This document shows, one piece after another, positions 12,740 to 23,769 of a stretch of DNA of 64,000 nt. Source of the DNA: Imbricaverruca yamaguchii (taxonomy: Eukaryota; Arthropoda; Thecostraca; Neoverrucidae); assembly GCA_034440575.1 (NCBI GenBank), contig JAOTOL010001393.1, positions 84,501 through 148,500 of the forward strand, in the 5' to 3' direction. The position numbers and the translations under genes are program-made. Position 1 is the stretch's first letter, and every line of letters begins with the position of its first letter. Under the pieces are notes generated by a model. It was not told where the DNA came from. It made no database searches and saw only the letters and a program-made list of their open reading frames with translations.

Positions 12740-13417
12740 ATCTTTAACGAGTCAAGTGCAGCCCAGCGGCACCAGACATATGGTAAAAGTAGTACAGACT
12801 GCACTCGCGACTATTCGGATATCTGCAGGATCTCATGAGGGCTGGCATTGTACAAAATAATACGGAACATCTTGCAGTAGATCGAGTGAAGGTCCAAGAA
12901 GGGCCAAGAACTTGGTCTTGGTCTAGGGCCAAGAACAGTCTGATGATGGGCATGAGGAAAGACGGACGGAAAGAAGGCGGAGCGGAATGTGTGATGTATG
13001 ACCGCAGGATTGATGCCATTAAAGTCATTATCTATGTCGAAGAAACACAGACAAATCACACGACACTGAGGATGGAAAACCACTATTCACTAACTGACGA
13101 AGCCGGAAAGTATCTCACTCACTGTACCCATGAGAAGGTAGAGAGAGGGAACCACATCTTCTTCAGAACAAGCTGCAGACTTCATTGTGAATTGGATGAC
13201 GACACACGGAGTTGATGAAACACTAGTCGCTATCAGAGCTGACTCGACTGCAAGCAACACCGGCCACAAAGGTGGAATCATCCCCTTCATTGAGCAGGAG
13301 CTGCGGCGAAAGTGTGCGTGGCTAGTGTGCGAGCTCCATGCCGATGAGCTACCTCTTCGCCACCTAATCGAACAGCTGGGTGAGAGGTCATTTCAGTTCG
13401 TAGCATGCTTTCACTAA
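12740..13417 (+). pseudogene. Transposase-like protein, copy A, central block (ADST..NTG and HADELPLRHL motifs)
   Basis: Around 12990-13215 one frame reads Y-D-R-R-I-D-A-I-K-V, E-N-H-Y-S-L-T-D-E-A-G-K-Y-L-T-H. Another (13187-13417) reads V-A-I-R-A-D-S-T-A-S-N-T-G-H-K-G-G-I-I, W-L-V-C-E-L-H-A-D-E-L-P-L-R-H-L-I-E-Q-L. The order 'D-S/G-T...NTG..GG(I/V)I', 'W.(I/V)C.LH..ELPLRHL' is the core of the invertebrate family. It resembles the arrangement around the first catalytic Asp of RNase H-fold (hAT-like) transposases; that link is inference. A frameshift separates the two frames near 13190. A GTGAGA just after LIEQLG (13380) resembles a donor site, but I could not match it in phase to the next block. 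Confidence 0.68.
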
Positions 13418-13692
13418 GCCGTGTTGTCAGTCTAGGTAATCCGGTTATAACGTCTCATTACGATACAGAAGCCAGTATTATGCCTCTCTTTGGATAGGGC
13501 CCGTTATATTCCGATATGCAAATGTATTCCTGCCTGTATGCATTTTAAAGAATTGCAAATTCCTGCTGCAAACTTTTTGCCAAATAAATATTTTAGCGCA
13601 CTGCAAATCATGATTCCCACCATCCGTAACCGTAAAGGTATAGACTGAATAGATACCTATTACAGTCATGTCATGTATTGTACATTGAATTA

Positions 13693-14294
13693 CAAACTCC
13701 AAGACTGGGTTTTCGGGCGAGGTGGGCAAACTGCTGCACCGAGCGAAGGATCTCCCTGTGAACTTCAGGTCCAAGCCCATCACGACCGGGGAACCCTTGA
13801 TCGATTTACCGGACGAAGTCGTGCGGGACTTGTCATCAGACCAGCGGTACGCGTACGGGATGGTGCAGGCGGTGCGGTCTGGGGAGCTGCCGAGGGACAT
13901 GGCCCTCTTGAAGCACGGGCCTATCTGCCATAGCAGGTGGTTAGCCACTGGCTGTGCGTCTCTCCGGTTGTGGGTAGCCGACCACGGCCTAGCGGGAGAG
14001 CTACTGCTGAGACTCGAGCGGCTCGTCACATTCGTTGTCAGCTGCTACTTCAAAATGTGGTTTTACATGGAGGTCAGAAGTAGCGGGCTGGACGCGCCGC
14101 GCTACGTCATCACGACCCTTCGATGCCTCCGGCAACAGGATCGGGTGGTTCAGGACGCTGTTGCACCACACATCAAGCGTGGCGCGTGGTTTGCACACAG
14201 TGAGGCGATTCTGCAATCGATGGTTGTGCAGCAGCAGCCACACCGAGTGGGAGTTTGGTGTCGCTTAAATCCTCCAGCTACGCAAGGGCGATGA
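13693..14294 (+). pseudogene. Transposase-like protein, copy A, C-terminal block, open for 190 codons
   Basis: The frame reads G-F-S-G-E-V-G-K-L-L-H at 13710, L-P-V-N-F-R-S-K-P-I, then D-L-S-S-D-Q-R-Y-A-Y-G-M-V-Q, K-H-G-P-I-C-H-S-R-W-L-A-T-G, M-W-F-Y-M-E-V-R-S, D-A-P-R-Y-V-I, and K-R-G-A-W-F-A-H-S-E-A-I-L. These match copy B block by block (GKLL, LSSD, APR, AHxEA). H-S-R-W-L-(A/T)-T is a motif I associate with this family. The block stays open for 190 codons with moderately high GC, unlike the upstream parts, so it is either the youngest-looking piece or an exon. It ends at TGA 14292. The C-terminal EPPLT region seen in copy B is absent. Confidence 0.7.
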
Positions 14295-14977
14295 TCTCTG
14301 ACGTTCTACCCTAATGCCCAGCTCACCTGTTCTTTGGTCGCCGGAGAGTGGGACAACAGCATTCGCAGCGGCAACTGCACACACTTGTGATGTCGCTGAA
14401 CGAAGACCGGTGGTCTAGAGAGAACGTCACTGATCCGTTGGCTGTGATGACGTCACCGTCCAACCGAACCGTCTCCTGCGCCGCCTGCAACGCGCAGATG
14501 TGACGTCACACTCTGATCTGACAGCTCCGAGTGGCCCGCAGTGTTGTGCGGAGGGAGCACCGCGGATAGACTGGCGCCAGCAGGGTTCAGCAGCCATTCA
14601 GCAGTTGCGAAGAATGGCATTCAGAAATTCCATTCTTCGCAACTTCATCTTGTTCCACAACAAATTCAGAGCAATCAGAGGAGAAAAGGTGCATATCTGG
14701 CTCTCATCATCCTATGCTCTATGCATTTGATGTATCTTGCCGGACTGTAACGCAAACGTTCATATCACTTCGACGGAATGCATCTTCACCAATCGTGACA
14801 CCACTTTTTGGAGGCGCCGGTGGGACCTGGGTCGAGAGGGAAGGGTGTAAAAAACTAGTAGGTCTGGGGTCGATAATCTTAAGGAGCCGACTTCAGACGA
14901 GCGAATGGGCCTCATTGTCCGCCCCCACCAACCACCACTGACCCGTGCCAGCGACCTAGCGAGGAATAACGGCCTTA
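14295..14977. other. No gene recognised between copy A and the 51-bp array
   Basis: It holds TGACGTCA-type palindromic octamers at about 14448 and 14501 (GTGACGTCA), the hairpin at 14603-14644, and short meaningless frames. Confidence 0.55.
14603..14644. repeat. Perfect 15-bp hairpin with 12-nt loop
   Basis: AGTTGCGAAGAATGG (14603-14617) pairs with CCATTCTTCGCAACT (14630-14644). It is too short for a usual microRNA precursor; function unknown. Confidence 0.85.
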
Positions 14978-15388
14978 CTGGGCTGCCGCATCTGCCCCCG
15001 TCCCCCGCCCCTTCCCCTCCTCGCCTGTGTCGGCTGCCGCATCTGCCCCCGTCCCTCGCCCCTTCCCCTCCTCGCCTGTGTCGGCTGCCGCATCTGCCCC
15101 CGTCCCTCGCCCCTTCCCCTCCTCGCCTGTGTCGGCTGCCGCATCTGCCCCCGTCCCTCGCCCCTTCCCCTCCCCGCCTGTGTCGGCTGCCGCATCTGCC
15201 CCCGTCCCCTGCCCCTTCCCCTCCCCCCCTGTGTCGGCTGCCGCATCTGCCCCCGTCCCCCGCCCCTTCCCCTCCCCGCCTGTGTCGGCTGCCGCATCTG
15301 CCCCCGTCCCCCGCCCCTTCCCCTCCCCGCCTGTGTCGGCTGCCGCATCTTCCCCCGTCCCCCGCCCCTTCCCCTCCCCGCCAGTGTT
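14978..15388 (+). repeat. 51-bp GC-rich, strand-skewed minisatellite, about 8 units
   Basis: The unit contains GGCTGCCGCATCTGCCCCCG then GCCCCTTCCCCTCC. The plus strand is C-rich with almost no G runs, the minus strand G-rich. At 51 bp all frames stay open (17-residue S-A-A-A-S-A-P-V-P-R-P-F-P-S-P-P-V repeats), which I do not regard as coding. Confidence 0.95.
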
Positions 15389-16049
15389 GGCTGTCGCTTA
15401 TTGGTCTGCTGACGTCACGGGACTCTTGAGTTCGTACTCGGTGGCCCTGGTCGGTTTTATTGTCGGGTGTGGCGACGGCGTCTGGCGTGGTACGGTCGCC
15501 ACCAGCCTGCAATCAGTCCCGGGCGGCGGCCGTGTCGGGACCGGCGCTGCTTCAGAGACAATCACGGCGTCGGCCGGCAGCCACGACTGTCAATGATTCC
15601 GCTCCACAATCGCCACTTCGACGGCGGAGTGAGCCTAGAGGCGCGCGGGAACTCGCAGGTCATTTGCGCCGCATGTAAAGCGAGTGGATGTTGCAAGCAA
15701 GTCTACGCCAGTTGCGCATTTACGTTGGAGGAGTCTCATGTTATGTCACGTTAAGGTGCTGAAGGCGGAGGCTGGGCGGGGGACGTCTCCCGGATGAATA
15801 GTGTTTTTAGTTTACCTTACTCATTTGGCAAGATAATTTGTAGTTGGGGTGGGTGAGGGTTGACGAGAAAGTTGGCTTTGCCAGGCTGCCGGCATTAGCC
15901 TACTCTTGTTGAAGAGCACCGAGGAATCTTTATCGTGCCGACAGGGAGCTAACAGTCCATACCGCCTGCCACGCCGGCTGCCGTGTGTTATTTGTTAGTA
16001 GTGGGTTAATACCAGCATGCTTTTATGCAGAGTTGTGCCTAAGGCCAGC
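15389..16049. other. GC-rich sequence without a recognised gene
   Basis: Overlapping short frames at 15460-15754 look like GC-driven open frames; no family seen. Confidence 0.5.
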
Positions 16050-16280
16050 ACGGTGTTTTGCAATTCGGCTCATCTACGTCCGTTGAACCTCTGGGTAGCC
16101 GTTTTTCGTTATGAATTGCAAGGCAAATCGGCTCATCTACATCCGATGGCACCTCTGAGTAATCGCTTTACGTTATGCTCACTGTAAGGCAAGTCGGCTC
16201 ATCTTCGTCCGACGGCACCACTAGGTAGCCGTTTATTTTGAATGGCGAAACAAATTTCCTAATGTACGTCAGATGCCATT
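16050..16280 (+). repeat. Three to four ~65-70-bp tandem units
   Basis: CGGCTCATCTACGTCCG, CGGCTCATCTACATCCGATG and CGGCTCATCTTCGTCCGACG recur, each followed by GGCACC/GAACCTCTGGGTAGCCGTTT. A fourth unit is degraded. Confidence 0.85.
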
Positions 16281-17003
16281 CGCGGATGGATGTTTATGCT
16301 ATTCCTGCGAGTGTATGGACAGGCGTGCAGTGCGTGTTGAAGTGTTTGTGGTGTCGTGTCTACATTGCTCCTGCTGATTTGCTGGTGTACAGATAGCCAA
16401 ATAGTAATTGGAGTTTAAGGGTGTAGGATCGCAAGATCAATAGCGGGGGAAGGGGGCTCAACCCAATCAATCTAGGGTCGATCAGTCTAGGACATATCCG
16501 AATACCGATTTCTTCCCAGAGTTGGGTCACTTTATTGCACCATCTTCATACAAACATTAAGTTCATAAATATTATTTTCTTTTTCCAGTTTTCCATGAAC
16601 TTAGCCTATCCGGGGACAAAATAATCAAGAAATGGTTAATCGAAAAACTGCTACCGAATATGGAGAATGCACTGAATGCCAAAAGGACCTCCTCCCACTT
16701 CGCTTTTCATTGCACCTAATTTCATTGTTGTTATTTTAATATATTTATATATGTTACCTCAAATTTCCGTCGATCAAAACGGATTAAAAACAGTAGCAAA
16801 AAAAAACAGCATTCGGCCATCATGTGATTCTCCACATTGCGATGAGTGCCAAATGACCAGCGACATTATCGATCTTAAAAAGCTTAAATACGACTGCTTG
16901 TACATACGATTTGAAATTATCAAAGACGACAGTCATCATCAATACTAAGGAACACTTAGAGAACCGCGAGAATATCGTCACCACTCATCATACATGGATG
17001 AGT

Positions 17004-17043
17004 ATGGTGCCGGGTATGTATGATCATACATACCCGTCACCAT
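17004..17043. repeat. 40-bp palindrome with one mismatched pair and no loop
   Basis: ATGGTG-C-CGGGTATGTATGA (17004-17023) is followed directly by its complement TCATACATACCCG-T-CACCAT (17024-17043). A second hairpin lies at 17191-17215 (GATCATAAAT/ATTTATGATC, 5-nt loop). Both lie beyond the RNase H end of the minus-strand LINE. Confidence 0.9.
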
Positions 17044-17219
17044 GGATAATCTTACACCTACTTAGGATGAACACGAGTAGTATGTCGCACTCGATATTTA
17101 TGCAGTATTGCTAAATTCAGTGTCTGGCTGCCAAGTTGGTGGAACTGAGCTACAAGATGGGAGGAGGCTGGAGCCCTGCCATGTGAATAGGATCATAAAT
17201 CCATGATTTATGATCTGGA

Positions 17220-18600
17220 TTTTGAGGAGTTCTGCATGTTTTTCCTCCAGAAGCGATGGAAGCGATAATGTGATGCCCTCTTTTGGGCAGAAGGTTTTAA
17301 GTGGTTGTCTTTGAGCGTCAAAGCTACTACAGTCTAAGCAGGATCTGGCCTATGCTTAATGTAGTGTCGCAGGTGTCGCAGTGATATGTTGCATATTGGT
17401 CATACTCTGCCTGAGGCTGTTAGTTTTGTGCGAACACTTACAAGCCTAGTGAGGATGACTTCCTTTTGGCGGTGTGATTGGTTTGATATGTTCCATTTCC
17501 ATTCGTATGTTTGATGTTGTGGGTCTTATTGGAGCGGTTAGGCTCATATCTATGCTATGCCTATGTGTTGATGTGGGCATGTGGGTGATCCCTACGTATG
17601 TTGCGTTGTAGAAGTGTTTTGCGATCGTCTACCGAATATTCCATGTTGGGATAAATAGTCAGTGATAAGGCTCGCTTTTCCAGCCCGTCTGTTTGCTCCT
17701 TTCCTGGAATGTTGGCGTGGCCAGGAATCCAGAGGAAAGAAAAGTTGTTTACGTTGCGGGTCACGGTTTGTTGGCTTCGATCAATGACTGGATGCGGGCA
17801 GTCGTGTGTCTTGTTAATTGACTGAAGACTGACTTGGAATCTGAACAAATAACTACGTTCTCGGTTCGTGTCTCTTTAGAATGGAGATAGAGACCAGATG
17901 GCTATTGCTTCAGCGGAGTAGCTGGAATTGTTATCCGGTCGACGTTTGGAAAGCCTCAGGCCAGGTCCAGTGATGTCTATGCCCACTTTGACCTCGTGTT
18001 TTGACCCACCTGTGAGTGACTGTTTTGTGATTGTTGAGATCTACGAATTTGTTGAAGGTGCCGAGATTTTCCGCCGGTGTGATATATGATATATTTTCAG
18101 GTAGCAAATACTCGACCTTTGATTGACTATGGGTCCATAATGGTCTAGTGGGCGGTCGAGCTGCAGTGTTTGGCATTGTAAGGTTAAGATCTGAAAGAAC
18201 GGTGGGAATTTGAGGATTAAATGGCGGGAGTTTGCGCTCAAGCCGGGCTCCTGTCTCATCTGTCAGGGTGAACGCATCGCTGTGCCGGGTGATTTTCAAT
18301 TGACTTGATTTTAATGTGGCAGCGGTACAGCTGTTGTGTCCTTCTGAAGCTGAGGAGAGGCATGTCAGACTAGAAGACTTACCATCGGTTTGGCGCTGGA
18401 GGCTCCTGTCTCTGTTCTGATGCAATTGTTTTGAATGCTTTCTAACTTTTTGCTCAGTGTTGGCGAAATTGAAGGAATGATGACGATGCTGTATTCCAGG
18501 ATGGGTCGTACGAACATGCGACTTATAGAGTTGCAGTAGTGTTTTCCTGTTTCTGCTCCAGTCTGTGCCTGCAAGTGCACGGATAGTTCTACGTGTTTCG
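17220..18600 (-). mobile_element. LINE fragment: reverse transcriptase thumb, connection and RNase H domain (3' part)
   Basis: From 18580 downward the minus strand reads I-S-R-M-F-V-R-P-I-L-E-Y-S-I-V-I-I-P, then S-K-K-L-E-S-I-Q-N-N-C-I-R, the thumb region of non-LTR reverse transcriptases. A linker follows (D-E-T-G-A-R-L, L-S-D-L-N-L-T-M-P). RNase H signatures come next: N-N-H-K-T-V near 18040, then frame-shifted Y-S-A-E-A-I-A-I-W near 17905, S-D-S-K-S-V near 17830, and F-L-W-I-P-G-H-A-N-I-P-G-K-E near 17700. A downstream segment resembling E-V-I-L-T-R-L is at about 17460. RT followed by RNase H is typical of I-like clades of LINEs. Several frameshifts and stops show it is dead. The 5' part is missing, consistent with 5' truncation near 18600. 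Confidence 0.82.
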
Positions 18601-18659
18601 GGATCTCTTCGACATGGCAGTGATATGCGTGTTGAAACTAAGTTTTTGACCCAAGTTTA

Positions 18660-19005
18660 CTCTTCTTTTTTTCTTTAAAAAAAAAATTTGATCCGAGTTG
18701 TTGCTGGGGTGGCTTGAGGAGCCAGGGTTCTATTGCTAAGCAGAGCTTGTTGCGTGAACCCTGGCCCCACCACGCGATTCATCAGCTCCAGTTCAACGGC
18801 AGGATTTATACCGAAAGTTTAACGTGCCGCCAATGCACCGACACGCCGCCCGGTAGCTCGTCCCCGGCCTTATCGGGCCAGCTGCCATCTAACACTTCCG
18901 GCCGGGGGCTAAATGCGAGCGCGCGAAGCGACTCGAACCCTGTGTTGCCAATACAGGGGAGACCGGTGCAGGCCAGCGCTCTAACCAACTGAGCTACCAG
19001 CTTAA
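18660..19005 (-). mobile_element. tRNA-derived SINE
   Basis: On the minus strand the element begins GCTGGTAGCTCAGTTGGTTA, a tRNA-like head with an A box at 18996-18985 (TAGCTCAGTTGG) and a B box around 18940-18930 (GGTTCGAGTC). The intervening part does not fold into a proper anticodon arm, and the T-arm pairing is lost (CCCTGT...ACAGGG forms a different hairpin), so it is not a working tRNA gene. A unique body of about 250 bp follows, ending in an A/T-rich tail near 18670. It abuts the 5' limit of the LINE fragment at 18600 and has the same orientation. A protein reading of the interval should be ignored. Confidence 0.78.
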
Positions 19006-19009
19006 GGAC

Positions 19010-19998
19010 TTCACCTGAAATATTTTCACCTGTTTGATGGTTTGCCGTCGATGTTAAGGACAATTGTTGGTGTGGGGCGGAGGCGACCATATGCGACTGT
19101 GGCCGATTTTTCTGCGCCACAGTTGAAGCCCAAAGTTTTGCATCACCGCCATGTGGTCCAGAGCACCGCTTCTATACCTATCGCCATGCACCGCTTTGCA
19201 AGTGCATGGTGATAGGCCTGCTGCTGAGTGCTGCTGAGCATTTGAAGAGCGGTGGCACAGAGACACATGCGAACACACGCCACGCATGCTACACGCCTTA
19301 CTAGACAAAAAAAAAATTGACAAAACCACTATTGTCGCCAGATAGCACGACAAAATAAAACGGCTTCACATACTAGAGGCCATATACACACGCGAAAGAG
19401 ACCCGGCTATAAACCGGCAGGTCAGTGCACGAGGTACTCTGTCGCTGTATGCCGGATCACCCCTGGGGCCAAGATGACCGACTGTGACCCTAAAGCCAAC
19501 ATTGGGAATTATTTTGGTGTGGCCTTGTGAATAGCGACCAACATTGCTAATTTTCTGCTGTGTAATATCACCCAAATATGCTTCACGCGCTCATCTCTCA
19601 GTGTATTGGGAAATATATTAACCCTTAAGTACTGTGATGGACTAAATATTGCGAGTGAACGCTTACATATATTAGACGATACATGCATTCGATTTCAATA
19701 TGTACACAAGTTCGACACTCGTGCCTTAACTATGATCTGTCCAACCTAAGCGTATCATCTGTGCGACTTCGTTAACCATCTGAGCTTGTTGCTAATGATG
19801 TAATATAAAATGAAGAAACGTCGACATGAAGGACACGAAACTACTATGCATACTTTAAGCCAAATATCTGTACTTATTATGAGCTTTGCAACTAGTTTGA
19901 GTCTACACGAATGCGAACACAAGATGATCAGAAGACGAATCGGAACCACATCAAAGAAACTAATAAATAGCAAAGCCGTAGTGACCGTTAGCCATCAA

Positions 19999-20000
<2 letters not shown>
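19010..20000. other. No gene recognised
   Basis: Short open frames only. The motif ATACCTTAACTATGATC recurs at 19722 and 20120 with nearby GTACAC.AGTTC.ACACT, a small direct duplication flanking the TA/TG microsatellite. Confidence 0.5.
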
Positions 20001-20083
<83 letters not shown>

Positions 20084-20086
20084 GTT
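20001..20086 (+). repeat. (TA)n(TG)n microsatellite
   Basis: About 30 bp of TA followed by about 55 bp of TG. Confidence 0.95.
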
Positions 20087-20326
20087 ACGATTTCAATATG
20101 TACGCGAGTTCCACACTTATACCTTAACTATGATCAGTGTAACTTAGGCGTATTGTATATATATGCATGTATTTTATATGCGGAATATTACGAAGAACAG
20201 TAGATAAATTAGGGTTTGCAAGGATAGCTTATGTGCAAGATTTACATCCTTCCAAACATGTATAGGGCAGTATATTTTGTTTGCTTGTAAAAATAGTATT
20301 GTTTCACGTCCAGGGTCTGGAAAGTA

Positions 20327-22142
20327 TGACGACGATCGGGTGACTGACCACACCCCGACCTCAAGTGACTGACCACACCCCGACCTCAGGTGACTGACCA
20401 CACTCCGACCTCAGGTGACTGACCACACCCGACCTCAGGTGACTGACCACATCCCGACCTCAGGTGACTGACCACACCCCAACCTCAAATGACTGACCAC
20501 ACCCCAACCTCAGGTGACTGACCACACCCCGACCTCAGGAGACTGACCACACCCCGACCTCAAGTGACTGACCACACCCGACCTCAGGTGACTGACCACA
20601 CTCCGACCTCAGGTGACTGACCACACCCGACCTCAGGTGACTGACCACACCCCGACCTCAGGTGACTGACCACACCCCGACCTCAGGTGACTGACCACAC
20701 CCCAACCTCAAGTGACTGACCACACCCCGACCTCAGGTGACTGACCACACCCCGACCTCAGGTGACTGACCACACCCCGACCTCAGGTGACTGACCACAC
20801 CTCGACCTCAGGTGACTGACCACACCCCGACCTCAGGTGACTGACCACACCCGACCTCAGGTGACTGACCACACCCCGACCTCAGATGACTGACCACACC
20901 CCGACCTCAGGTGACTGACCACACCCGGACCTCAGGTGACTGACCACACCCGGACCTCAGGTGACTGACCACACTCCGACCTCAGGTGACTGACCACACC
21001 CGACCTCAGGTGACTGACCACACCCCGACCTCAGGAGACTGACCACACCCGGACCTCAGGTGACTGACCACACTCCGACCTCAGGAGACTGACCACACCC
21101 CGACCTCAGGAGACTGACCACACTCCGACCTCAGGTGACTGACCACACTCCGACCTCAGGAGACTGACCACACCCCGACCTCAGGTGACTGACCACACCC
21201 CGACCTCAGGTGATTGACCACACCCGGACCTCAGGTGACTGACCACACCCGGACCTCAGGTGACTGACCACACTCCGACCTCAGGTGACTGACCACACCC
21301 GACCTCAGGTGACTGACCACACCCCGACCTCAGGTGACTGACCACACCCCGACCTCAGGTGACTGACCACACCCGGACCTCAGGTGACTGACCACACCCG
21401 GACCTCAGGTGACTGACCACACTCCGACCTCAGGTGACTGACCACACCCGACCTCAGGTGACTGACCACACCCCGACCTCAGGTGACTGACCACACCCGG
21501 ACCTCAGGTGACTGACCACACCCGGACCTCAGGTGACTGACCACACTCCCACCTCAGGTGACTAACCACACCCGACCTCAGGTGACTGACCACACCCCGA
21601 TCTCAGGTGACTGACCACACCCGGACCTCAGGTGACTGACCACACCCCGATCTCAGGAGACTGACCACACCCGGACCTCAGGTGACTGACCACACTCCGA
21701 CCTCAGGAGACTGACCACACCCCGACCTCAGGAGACTGACCACACCCGGACCTCAGGTGACTGACCACACTCCGACCTCAGGAGACTGACCACACCCCGA
21801 CCTCAGGTGACTGACCACACCCCGACCTCAGGTGACTGACCACACCCGGACCTCAGGTGACTGACCACACCCGGACCTCAGGTGACTGACCACACTCCGA
21901 CCTCAGGTGATTGACCACACCCCGACCTCAGGAGACTGACCACACCCCAACCTCAGGTGACTGACCACACTCCGACCTCAGGTGACTGACCACACCCGAC
22001 CTCAGGTGACTGACCACACCCCGACCTCAGGTGACTGACCACACCCCGACCTCAGGAGACTGACCACACCCCGACCTCAGGTGACTGACCACACCCCGAC
22101 CTCAGGTGACTGACCACACCTCGACCTCAGGTGATTGACCAT
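20327..22142 (+). repeat. 24/25-bp satellite array, about 70 units, with higher-order pattern
   Basis: The unit is TGACTGACCACACCCCGACC followed by TCAGG. Variants at the C-run (CCCCG, CCCGG, CTCCG, CCCG) recur in ordered groups, for example CCCGG-CCCGG-CTCCG-CCCG near 20930, 21230, 21370 and 21490, so blocks of several units have been duplicated together. Confidence 0.97.
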
Positions 22143-22149
22143 ACCACGA

Positions 22150-22411
22150 TTTTCTCTCACACTGTGAGGGGTATGACATTCTGACGCACTGCGATGTGCA
22201 GGACATTCTGCTGCACTGCCAGGGGTAGGACATTCTGCCGCACTGTGAGAGGTAGGACATTCTGCCGCACTGCCAGAGGTAGGACATGCTGCCGCACTGC
22301 CAGGGGTAGGACATTTTGCCGCACTGCCAGGGGTAGGACATTCTGCTGCACTGCCAGGGGTAGGACATTCTGCCGCACTGTGAGAGGTAGGACATTCTGC
22401 CGCACTGCAAG
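22150..22411 (+). repeat. 27-bp minisatellite, about 10 units, directly after the 25-bp array
   Basis: The unit contains GGTAGGACATTCTGCCGCAC and TGCCAGG. It follows the 25-bp array after about 10 bp, but the sequences are unrelated. Confidence 0.93.
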
Positions 22412-23769
22412 ATATCAACATAGCTGAGCTCAAAAGTTTCAGGGTAGGTAGGTAAAGTGTGCCGGATTTGTGTTCATTCAAATACATCCTAGCCTTCACA
22501 TCCAAGCACAAAGGCGTGCCAACAGTGTCTCGAAGCTCCTGCGGTCCTACATACAATACAGGTATCATGCAGCTACAGTCGCGTAACATCGAAGTTGTAT
22601 AATTTCTGCGACCATTCGCTGATAATAGCAACTATCGCCATACCACTGCACTAACAAATTTGGAGAATCCCGCTCACTTGTAAAGCTATGGTTAAAATAG
22701 CAATGCCGATGTTCATGTTGATCAGCTCCTACAACAAAGAGTGGCTGTTGCGGACGCTGTGCCTTGGCTGTGCCTTGTTTGTGCCTTGGCAGCGCTGTGG
22801 TTCGGCTGTTTGGCTCCAGTAAGTGCACAACGGAGATAGAGACAATCGTCAAATTTGAGATGCCTCTTACTTTTGGACATGTCTGCATGAGTGTGCCAAC
22901 CGAGAACTCGTCGGGGAAAGATTGTGAAAATCTGCATCCGCCCACTTCAACACGGCAAGGTTAAATCCATCCAGCAAAGCCGTGTTATTTATAAAGGTTT
23001 TTGCGATCATGGTCAATGAAAATTTTTCGTCTCATTAGATAGAATTACTCAGGAATGCTATGCCATCCGCACAATCAATGCGTTTAGCAACTTTACTTCG
23101 CGGGAAGTAAAATTCTGCTGTATGTCTGATTGAAATGCACCTTTGTAGAACTTCCCTCCAAGGTTTCCTTCCGTGAGAACCACGAATTAAAGTAACCAGA
23201 ATGGGCGGAACAATACATCTCACCGTACCTTCCAAACTCCAGAGCTCTACTCCGCCTCTGTGCGTGTAAAATCAGTCTAAATTGCTGTTTAGCTGTTGCC
23301 GACCTCCTTATTTAACGCTTTGTCCTGAGGCGTTCCATCACCCCCCCCCATCTGAGCTGAGTGGATCAGCCTAATGCTAATCGCTGACAAAGTTAAACGT
23401 ACTGACGCCAGTGCTGAAACTTTCACTATAAGAGGGCGACAATGTTTAACACTATGGTTAATCGACGATGCGGTACTTAGTCAGCCGGCCCAAAGACCCA
23501 CCCTAAAGTGGACCAGGGAAGTCGACTGCCAATCTGCAGCCAGCGATCGATGGTGCAGCCCGATGGAGGAGATGAACGCCGAATACAGCAGAATACTGGC
23601 ATACTCCCTGTGCCACCTGACAGAAATCGAAGCGACACCCCACTTTTTCGTTAGCCAGTGCATGTTCCTTTCCCCATGACTCGGCAAATTGTAATCAGTC
23701 GATGATAATGTGATGTCAAAAATAATGTGATGTCCGTGTCGTGAAATGCAAAATTTATAACTTATCAGT
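22412..23769. other. No gene recognised
   Basis: Frames of 60-126 codons (for example 22565-22945 minus) show no family motifs. Confidence 0.5.

Noticed and set aside
13380..13712. True intron joining the central and C-terminal blocks of relic copy A
   Set aside because: CTGG|GTGAGA looks like a donor, but the nearest AG sites before GFSGEVGKLL do not restore the frame. A decayed intron remains possible.
14760..15596. Pro/Ala-rich or Gly/Arg-rich repeat proteins of up to 250 codons
   Set aside because: The 51-bp minisatellite unit (17 codons) keeps every frame open; the sequence outside the array in these frames is not protein-like.
18806..19003. Functional tRNA gene on the minus strand
   Set aside because: Boxes A and B are present but the anticodon and T arms do not pair. 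The sequence runs on into a SINE body.
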